This document shows positions 1 through 4,812 of a DNA stretch of 6,572 nt, piece by piece. The position numbers and the translations under genes were made by a program. The stretch comes from Reyranella sp. GTDB taxonomy: Bacteria > Pseudomonadota > Alphaproteobacteria > Reyranellales > Reyranellaceae. Every line of letters begins with the position of its first letter. The stretch's first letter is position 1. The stretch is taken from NCBI GenBank assembly GCA_030679805.1, contig JAUXST010000949.1:1-6572 (forward strand). The letters run 5' to 3'. The notes beneath the pieces are model-generated. The model was not told where the DNA came from and ran no database searches. It saw only the letters and a program-made list of their open reading frames with translations.

Positions 1-112
1 AGGACTGTCCGGCAGTGGGGTGGACCGAGGCGCAAAAAACGCGTCCGAGAGCTGATTCGACGGTCATCTGCGGCCGCCCGAGGTGGGGCTGCAGGGTCGG
101 AGATTCCCGCGA

Positions 113-183
113 TGTCACAGGTGGGCGCTCAACCTGTGTCACAACATTTGTCTCAACTTGGTGTGACACCTTTGGGTGTGACA
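113..183. repeat. Cluster of five TGTSWCA heptamers in both orientations
   Basis: Seen directly: TGTCACA at 113-119 and 137-143, TGTCTCA at 149-155, and TGTGACA at 162-168 and 177-183. All fit TGTSWCA, and the last two are the reverse complement of the first two. The copy around 160-170 lies in an 11-nt palindrome, GGTGT-G-ACACC. Two hairpins are possible: CACAGGT (116-122) with ACCTGTG (132-138), and GTGTCACA (136-143) with TGTGACAC (162-169). They share bases 136-138, so they cannot form together. The block lies 12 nt past the MATE stop codon, in the 3' flank of that gene. It could be a multi-site operator for a gene beyond the left edge, or a structured 3' end. It resembles no regulator site I can name. 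The half-sites are in the wrong order for CRP, which needs TGTGA before TCACA. Confidence 0.5.
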
Positions 184-194
184 GCCGGGCGCGC

Positions 195-1550
195 TCAGGC
201 GCCGGTCCAGGCGCGGCGCGTCGTCGAGAAGGCGAGCACCAGGGAGAAGGCCACGATGCCGGTCGCCACGCAGGCATAGAGGCCGGAGACGCCCCAGCCG
301 AAGGTGTCGAGGGCCAAGAGGCTGCCGCCGGCGGCGATGGTGATGCGGGTGAGGTTGGCGCCGACCGGCCAGACCATTTCGCCGGTGCCCTGCGAGGCGA
401 AGTAGAGCGCCATGGCGACGCCGAAGAAACCGTACACTGGTCCCACGATGCTGAGGTAGTGCCGGCCCGAGGCGAGCGCACCGGGATCCCGGGTGAACAG
501 GCCGAGCCAGAGGTCGGGCCACAGCGCCACGATGATGCCGATGGCGGCGGTGACGCAGCCCGCCATCAGCGCCCCGGTCCAGGCCATGCGCTGGGCGCGG
601 GCATATTGGCGGGCGCCGATGTTGGTGCCGACAAGTGCGGTCAAGGTGGCGCCGACGCCGAAGGCGATCGGGATCAGCATGTATTCCAGCCGGCTGCCGA
701 TGCCGTAGCCGGCGATGGCGGCGTCGCCCTGGCGGCCGATCAGGCCGGTCACGATCAGCACCGTGCCGTTGGTCAGCACGACCACGACGCAGGCGATGGC
801 GCCCACCTTCAGGATGTCGCGGAAGGGCCGCCAGCGGAAACCGTCGACCGGCCAGCGCAGCCGCACCGTGGCCCTCTCGCCGGTGAGGCGGGTCAGCATC
901 CACACGGCGGCGAAGGCGAAGGAGATGACGGCCGCTGCCGCCGGCCCGCGGATGCCGAGCGCGGGCAGGCCGAACCAGCCCAGGGTCAACGCGCCGGTGA
1001 GCGGGACTTGCAGGGCGGCACTCGCGACCAGGGCATAGCCCGGCGTCTTCATGTCGCCGGTGCCGCGCAGCACCGAGGCCATCGAATTGGCGACCCAGTG
1101 CACGACGCAGCCCAGGAAAAGGATCGTGGCGAAGGCCTCGGCGCCATCGAGCGCGGCACCGCTGCCGCCCAGGGCGCCAAAAATGGTCCGGCCGAAGCCC
1201 ACGAAGACGACCGCAAAGAGGGCGGCCATGCCGAGCGCAATGGCGAGCGCATGCGCGGCCGCCGCTTCCGCCGCCGCCTTGTTGCCCGAGCCCAGTGCGC
1301 GCGCCACCGAGGAGGAGATGCCGCCGCCCATGGCGCCGGCCGACATCATGCCCAGCGTCATCTGCGCCGGGAAAACGAGGGCGAGGGCGGCAAGCGCCGT
1401 GGTGCTGCCCAACTGACCCACGAACCAGCCGTCACCGATGCTGACCAGGCTTTGCATGGCCACGTTCAGGACGTTCGGTGTGGCGAGGGCAAGGATGGTG
1501 GGCACGATCGGCCCGGCCAGCATCATCTGCCGGCGTTCTGCGGAGGTCAT
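195..1550 (-). CDS. MATE family efflux transporter
   Basis: A 451-residue inner-membrane exporter of the multidrug and toxic compound extrusion family. Members export organic cations or other metabolites in exchange for Na+ or H+; the substrate here cannot be read from sequence. The length is typical and the chain is hydrophobic throughout, consistent with 12 helices. The family's two-fold internal repeat is visible: VARALGSGN with a following Ala-rich amphipathic stretch (about 82-102) matches VGTNIGARQYARAQ (about 307-320), and LRGTGDMKTP (161-170) matches ASQGTGEMVWP (385-395). The N-terminal DGWFVGQLG block (40-48) is the usual MATE signature in helix 1. The ATG at 1550 has no clear Shine-Dalgarno sequence. 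Met9 and Met10 are alternative starts without a better one. It is the last gene of the minus-strand run, 67 nt after the ACP gene. Family assignment is firm; drug resistance is not shown. Confidence 0.95.
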   Translation of the reverse strand: MTSAERRQMMLAGPIVPTILALATPNVLNVAMQSLVSIGDGWFVGQLGSTTALAALALVFPAQMTLGMMSAGAMGGGISSSVARALGSGNKAAAEAAAAHALAIALGMAALFAVVFVGFGRTIFGALGGSGAALDGAEAFATILFLGCVVHWVANSMASVLRGTGDMKTPGYALVASAALQVPLTGALTLGWFGLPALGIRGPAAAAVISFAFAAVWMLTRLTGERATVRLRWPVDGFRWRPFRDILKVGAIACVVVVLTNGTVLIVTGLIGRQGDAAIAGYGIGSRLEYMLIPIAFGVGATLTALVGTNIGARQYARAQRMAWTGALMAGCVTAAIGIIVALWPDLWLGLFTRDPGALASGRHYLSIVGPVYGFFGVAMALYFASQGTGEMVWPVGANLTRITIAAGGSLLALDTFGWGVSGLYACVATGIVAFSLVLAFSTTRRAWTGA

Positions 1551-1566
1551 TGCAGATTAGTTAGCA

Positions 1567-1582
1567 CGCGCCGCCTCGCGCG
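1567..1582 (-). other. GC hairpin just upstream of the MATE gene start
   Basis: CGCGC (1567-1571) and GCGCG (1578-1582) form a perfect 5-bp stem with a 6-nt loop, 16 nt before the MATE ATG on the minus strand. In the transcript a GAGGCG sequence is in the loop. The 67-nt gap between the ACP and MATE genes holds nothing else that I can support. There is no T-tract after the stem, so this is not a standard terminator. It may influence translation of a start that lacks a good ribosome binding site, but simple GC richness explains such a hairpin just as well. Confidence 0.25.
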
Positions 1583-1617
1583 CTCGCGAACTTATCTCAT
1601 GAGGGAGGGAGACTTTC

Positions 1618-1902
1618 TCAGCGCCTGGCGCAGAGGGTCACGACGGTTTCGGCGAGCTGGTCGATGGTGTCGATGCCCGCCACCGTGTTGATGGGAATGG
1701 AGACATCGAAGCGGTCTTCCAGTTCCATGATCACGTCCATGACCGTGAGCGAATCCACGGTCGTGCCCTTGGAGATCACGGTCTGCGGCGTGATCGCCTG
1801 GCCGCCCACCTGATAGGGCGCCAGGAGACGAAAGATCTCCTGCGTCACGTCGAACTGCAGCGCGGATGCCGAGGGGGTGGCGAGATCGTAGGTGGCCTGC
1901 AT
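1618..1902 (-). CDS. Acyl carrier protein (phosphopantetheine-binding)
   Basis: A 94-residue carrier protein. The phosphopantetheine site is the DSL motif at residues 50-52, so Ser51 is the predicted attachment residue. It is followed by the typical acidic recognition helix (about 53-66, VMDVIMELEDRF) and the closing segment INTVAGIDTIDQLAE. The ATG at 1902 is chosen because GGAGAG lies 4 nt upstream of it; an in-frame GTG at 1935 would add 11 residues but has no ribosome binding site. The N-terminus is longer than in a typical ~78-residue fatty-acid AcpP, and the lysine/arginine content differs, so this is probably a specialised carrier and not the housekeeping AcpP. From memory, the ELEDRFD-type helix followed by a hydrophobic Ile/Pro segment resembles carriers found beside serine palmitoyltransferase genes in alphaproteobacteria; that is only a suggestion. 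No synthase, ketosynthase or acyl-ACP ligase is in the window. Confidence 0.9.
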   Translation of the reverse strand: MQATYDLATPSASALQFDVTQEIFRLLAPYQVGGQAITPQTVISKGTTVDSLTVMDVIMELEDRFDVSIPINTVAGIDTIDQLAETVVTLCARR

Positions 1903-1906
1903 GGCG

Positions 1907-1912
1907 CTCTCC
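1907..1912 (-). promoter_or_regulatory. Ribosome binding site deciding the ACP start
   Basis: On the minus strand GGAGAG ends 4 nt before the ATG at 1902 (GGAG is 6 nt away). The upstream GTG at 1935 has no comparable sequence in front of it. This favours the 94-residue product over the 105-residue one. Confidence 0.6.
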
Positions 1913-1934
1913 GTCGAAGGGTGAGGCCATGTCA

Positions 1935-2027
1935 CCCCATTCGAGGGCGCCTGGGAAATAACGTTTGGTTACCCGACATTGCGGACCGTTACGGATTGTT
2001 TCGCCTCAGCCCGGGGCTCGAATGGGG
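1935..2027. repeat. 11-bp perfect inverted repeat spanning the COQ4-ACP junction
   Basis: CCCCATTCGAG at 1935-1945 is the exact reverse complement of CTCGAATGGGG at 2017-2027, with 71 nt between them. The right arm lies in the last codons of the COQ4-family gene and the left arm touches the alternative GTG start of the ACP gene. The enclosed stretch (1946-2016) is more AT-rich than its surroundings and includes TAAC-GTTTG-GTTA (1959-1971). In the minus-strand transcript the arms could close a large stem-loop between the two genes. This may be a processing or regulatory element, or the gap may hold the ACP promoter; I could not pick convincing -35 and -10 boxes. Confidence 0.45.
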
Positions 2028-2983
2028 GGCACGACGTTGAGGCGCCGCCGCACCTCGTCGAGCGGCAGGTCGACATAGGCCCAGTAGTCCCACTTGTCGG
2101 AGAGATCGAGGTTCACCTGCGTCCCGCGCTCGATCGCCGCGAACATCCGCTCCGCCGCGCCGGGCTTGCCGAGCACGCCGGTCGTGACGAAGTCCTCGTT
2201 GGACGGGCGCATGTTCACGCCGGTGCTGAAGATCAGCACGGCGAACAGGACGACATAGAAGGGCCTCGTGCGCTTGAAGCCCGCCGTGAAGGCCGCGACC
2301 TGGATCTCGCCCTCGGGGTCGGTGTCGTAGCCGCCCAGCACATGGCAGAGATCGTGGTACAGCCCGGCCTCGGGAAAGCCCTTGCGCTCGCCGGGCAGGC
2401 TGAAACCGTTCTTGGCGTAGAAGGCGATCAGGCGGTGGCCCAGTGTGTCGTCCGGCAGATTCTCCCAGGCGCGGTAGCGCGCCGCGAGGGCGGGGTCTTC
2501 CATTACGCCGCGCATGATCAGCACGCTCTTCGCCAGGCCGAGTGGGCCCTTCTGCGCGAGCTGGTTCTTCATGATGTCGGCGATCTGGCTGCGGCGCAGG
2601 AAGTCGAGCTTGAAGACCAGCATCTGGCCCTCGGTGAGGCGGCGCAGATCGGCGAGTTCGGGCGTGGCGATGCCCAGCGCCTCGGAGAAAGCTTCCACCG
2701 CGGCAACGGTCTCGCGCGACGGCACGCCATCGGCCAGCGCCATGACGAGCATGCCGTTGGCGAACTGTTGCTTGAGTTCGATCGAGGGGAAGCCGGCCGC
2801 GAGTTCCGCCGGCGCGATGGGCGGCAGGGTGTCGATGTCGGCATCGATGCGCAGGATGACCCGCCGGGCCGCCTCCATCAGGGCCCGCTGCGCGGGCCCG
2901 ACCGCGCCGGAGGCCGAAGCGATCGTCTTCAGGGCGCGCAGGCCGAGCAGGGCAGAGGCAGGATCGGGCTGTAACAGGCGCAT
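2006..2983 (-). CDS. COQ4-family protein with TerB-like N-terminal region
   Basis: A 325-residue protein. The C-terminal part carries the COQ4 signature HDxxH-x11-E: His210, Asp211, His214 and Glu226, with GGYDTDPEGE in the usual place. A hydrophobic segment at about 240-258 suggests membrane contact. Eukaryotic COQ4 is a metal-binding ubiquinone-biosynthesis protein, recently linked to the C1 oxidative decarboxylation step, so a role in quinone or isoprenoid-lipid metabolism is plausible but not shown here. Residues about 30-125 form a separate all-helical region; ANGMLVMALADGVPSRE followed by AFSEALGI (75-105) resembles TerB-type domains. COQ4 alone is usually shorter (about 230-270 residues), so this looks like a two-domain protein. 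The ATG at 2983 has only a poor ribosome binding site. It begins 16 nt after the trmFO stop codon and is probably cotranscribed with it. The COQ4 call is strong and the TerB-like call moderate. Confidence 0.85.
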   Translation of the reverse strand: MRLLQPDPASALLGLRALKTIASASGAVGPAQRALMEAARRVILRIDADIDTLPPIAPAELAAGFPSIELKQQFANGMLVMALADGVPSRETVAAVEAFSEALGIATPELADLRRLTEGQMLVFKLDFLRRSQIADIMKNQLAQKGPLGLAKSVLIMRGVMEDPALAARYRAWENLPDDTLGHRLIAFYAKNGFSLPGERKGFPEAGLYHDLCHVLGGYDTDPEGEIQVAAFTAGFKRTRPFYVVLFAVLIFSTGVNMRPSNEDFVTTGVLGKPGAAERMFAAIERGTQVNLDLSDKWDYWAYVDLPLDEVRRRLNVVPPIRAPG

Positions 2984-2999
2984 GGTGGACCGCGGGATA

Positions 3000-4355
3000 T
3001 TATGCGGCGAGCGGCCTGGGCTTCAACCATTCGTCGAAGTCGCTGAGCGCCCGCGCGCTCATCGCCTGCTTGCGCTCCTTGCCTTTGAAGGTGCCGTCAA
3101 TCGGCGGGAACAAGCCGAAGTTGACGTTCATCGGCTGGAAGGTCGTGGCATCCGCACCGCCGGTGATGTGGCCCAGCAGCGCGCCCATGGCCGTGGTCGG
3201 CGGCGGCGGCGCCTGTGTCGAGCCAAGGCGCTCGGCGGCAGCAAAGCGTCCCGTCATCAACCCGACGGCGGCGCTTTCGACATAGCCCTCGCAGCCGGTG
3301 ATCTGGCCCGCGAACCTGAGGCGCGGCATGGCCTTCAGCCGCAGCGTGGCGTCGAGCAGGCGCGGGCTGTTGAGGAAGGTGTTGCGGTGAAGTCCGCCGA
3401 GCCGCGCGAACTCCGCCTTCTCCAGGCCCGGGATGGTGCGGAAGATGCGCGTCTGCTCGCCGTGCTTCAGCTTGGTCTGGAAGCCCACGATGTTCCACAG
3501 CGTGCCGAGTGCATTGTCCTGGCGGAGCTGTACTACCGCCCACGGCCTCGTGCCGGTGCGCGGATCGCGCAGGCCGACCGGCTTCATCGGCCCGAAGCGC
3601 AGCGTCTGCGGGCCGCTGGCCGCAATCACCTCGATCGGCTGGCAGCCGTTGAAGTAGGGCGTGTTTGCCTCCCACTCCTTGAACTCGGTCTTGTCGCCCG
3701 CCAGGAGCGCGGCAACGAAGGCCTCGTACTGCGGCTTGTCCATCGGACAGTTGAGATAGTCGGCACCGTCGCCGCCCGGCCCGCCCTTGTCGTAGCGCGA
3801 CTGCTTCCACGCCACCGAGAGATCGATGCTCTCGTGATGCACGATGGGCGCAATGGCGTCGAAGAAGGCGAGCGACTCCTCGCCGGTCAACTTGGCGAGC
3901 GCTTCCGCCAGAGCGGGCGAAGTGAGGGGACCGGTGGCCACGATCACGCTGTCCCAGTCCTCGGGCGGCAGGCCCGCGACTTCGGCGCGCTCCAGAGTCA
4001 CCAGAGGATGGGCGAGCAGCGTTTCCTGCACTGCGGCCGAGAAGCCGTGACGGTCGACGGCCAGCGCGCCGCCGGCCGGCAGCTTGTGGGCGTCGGCTGC
4101 GCGCATGATCAGCGAGCCCGCGCGCCGCATCTCCTCGTGCAGCAGGCCCACGGCATTGTTCTGGGCATCGTCGGAACGGAAGGAGTTGGAGCAGACGAGT
4201 TCGGCCAGGTTCTCGGTGAGATGCGCCTCGGTGCCGCGCGTGGGCCGCATCTCGTGCAGCACCACGGGCACGCCTGAAGACGCGAGTTGCCAAGCCGCCT
4301 CACTGCCCGCGAGGCCGCCGCCCACGATGTGCACGCTCTTGGTGCTTGACGTCAT
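3000..4355 (-). CDS. trmFO: tRNA m5U54 methyltransferase, folate/FAD-dependent
   Basis: A 451-residue flavoenzyme that methylates U54 in the tRNA T-loop, taking the carbon from 5,10-methylene-tetrahydrofolate and reducing power from FADH2/NAD(P)H. The FAD-binding Rossmann motif GGGLAGSEAAWQLA sits at 12-25. Both conserved cysteines are present: Cys55 in LVCSNSFRSD and Cys238 in FNGCQPIEV, equivalent to B. subtilis Cys53 and Cys226. Other family blocks are SRYDKGG (186-192), YLNCPM (200-205), FGPMKPVGLRDP, VVQLRQDNALGTLWNIVGFQ in the centre, and ITGCEGYVESAAVGLMTGRFAA near the C-terminus. Length is within the family range and nothing is missing. On the minus strand GGAGAG precedes the ATG at 4355, with a rather short spacer. 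It is the first gene of the leftward run and is divergent from the RidA-like gene. The enzyme is common in alphaproteobacteria and Firmicutes, whereas E. coli uses the SAM-dependent TrmA. Confidence 0.98.
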   Translation of the reverse strand: MTSSTKSVHIVGGGLAGSEAAWQLASSGVPVVLHEMRPTRGTEAHLTENLAELVCSNSFRSDDAQNNAVGLLHEEMRRAGSLIMRAADAHKLPAGGALAVDRHGFSAAVQETLLAHPLVTLERAEVAGLPPEDWDSVIVATGPLTSPALAEALAKLTGEESLAFFDAIAPIVHHESIDLSVAWKQSRYDKGGPGGDGADYLNCPMDKPQYEAFVAALLAGDKTEFKEWEANTPYFNGCQPIEVIAASGPQTLRFGPMKPVGLRDPRTGTRPWAVVQLRQDNALGTLWNIVGFQTKLKHGEQTRIFRTIPGLEKAEFARLGGLHRNTFLNSPRLLDATLRLKAMPRLRFAGQITGCEGYVESAAVGLMTGRFAAAERLGSTQAPPPPTTAMGALLGHITGGADATTFQPMNVNFGLFPPIDGTFKGKERKQAMSARALSDFDEWLKPRPLAA

Positions 4356-4378
4356 GCTCTCCGACCTGAAACCGTGCG

Positions 4379-4396
4379 CCTCCTTACATGGGGGAG
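4379..4396 (+). promoter_or_regulatory. Ribosome binding site and possible sequestering hairpin of RidA-like gene
   Basis: GGGGGAG at 4390-4396 lies 6 nt before the ATG at 4403, a good Shine-Dalgarno sequence. It argues for 4403 over the in-frame ATG at 4388, which has none. Just upstream, CCTCC (4379-4383) can pair with GGGGG (4390-4394, one U-G pair), or CTCC (4380-4383) with GGAG (4393-4396). Either pairing would hide the ribosome binding site in a small hairpin. The ribosome binding site is well supported; the hairpin is a suggestion. Confidence 0.5.
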
Positions 4397-4402
4397 ACCA
4401 TC

Positions 4403-4789
4403 ATGGCGATCAAGTTCCATAATCCCAAGAGCGTGTCGTTCTCGGGCAAATACAGCCTCGGCGGAGAAGTGCCGGCGGGCGCGCGGATGCTCTATGTCTC
4501 GGGCCAGGTCGGTGTCGATTCGCGCGGCAAGCTGCAGCCGACGTTCGAGAAGCAGGCAGCGCAGGTTTGGAAGAACATCGGCCAGGTCCTGAAGGCCGGC
4601 GGCATGACTTATAAGGACATCGTCAAGGTATCGGTCTTCCTTACCGACAGCCGCTTCGTCGGTCCCTACCGCACGGTGCGAGACCATTTCATCAAGGATG
4701 CGCCCTATCCCGCCTCGACCCTGCTGGTCGTGGCCGGCCTCGCCGACCCCGCCATGTTGGTCGAGGTCGAGGTGGTGGCGGCGAAGTAG
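4403..4789 (+). CDS. RidA superfamily (YjgF/YER057c/UK114) protein lacking catalytic Arg
   Basis: A 128-residue protein, the normal size for this trimeric cytosolic family. Family blocks are visible: LYVSGQVGVDSRGKL (30-44), QAAQVWKNIGQVLKAGGMTYKDIVKVSVFLTD (51-82), and YPASTLLVVAGLADPAMLVEVEVVA at the C-terminus (102-126). E. coli RidA clears reactive enamine/imine intermediates such as 2-aminoacrylate and needs Arg105 in its PAR(S/T) motif. Here that position reads PAST, with Ser105 in place of Arg. The acidic residue near E. coli Glu120 is kept (Glu121). Rid subgroups without the arginine (Rid4-7) generally lack imine deaminase activity, so the reaction is unknown and I do not use the ridA symbol. 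The start at 4403 has a good ribosome binding site; starting at 4388 would add five residues. nadE follows after 23 nt, so the two are probably cotranscribed. Confidence 0.93.
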   Translation: MAIKFHNPKSVSFSGKYSLGGEVPAGARMLYVSGQVGVDSRGKLQPTFEKQAAQVWKNIGQVLKAGGMTYKDIVKVSVFLTDSRFVGPYRTVRDHFIKDAPYPASTLLVVAGLADPAMLVEVEVVAAK

Positions 4790-4812
4790 AAAGGCGTCAC
4801 GGTCGACAGGAC

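Noticed and set aside
29..60. A6 run (34-39), giving T6 on the minus strand, as an intrinsic terminator for the MATE gene
   Set aside because: The nearby stems are short and bulged and are not directly next to the T-run; it is also more than 130 nt past the stop codon.
115..181. CRP/FNR-type binding site
   Set aside because: The TCACA half-sites come before the TGTGA half-sites, the reverse of the TGTGA-N6-TCACA arrangement.
1..279. Plus-strand frame open from the left edge to a TAG at 277-279
   Set aside because: Its third-position G/C is clearly lower than in the real genes, it has no recognisable motif, and it would overlap the MATE gene by 85 nt.
15..1691. Long plus-strand open frame antisense to the MATE gene
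   Set aside because: The product is low-complexity (Gly, Arg, Ala, His rich) with no family signal, as expected opposite a high-GC gene. The MATE protein on the other strand is unmistakable.
1592..1930. Alternative minus-strand frame over the ACP gene
   Set aside because: The other frame encodes a complete ACP with the DSL motif and a good ribosome binding site; this one is His/Arg/Gly-rich shadow.
2514..4277. Long plus-strand open frame antisense to trmFO and the COQ4-like gene
   Set aside because: It crosses two recognised genes on the opposite strand and reads as composition-driven filler without motifs.
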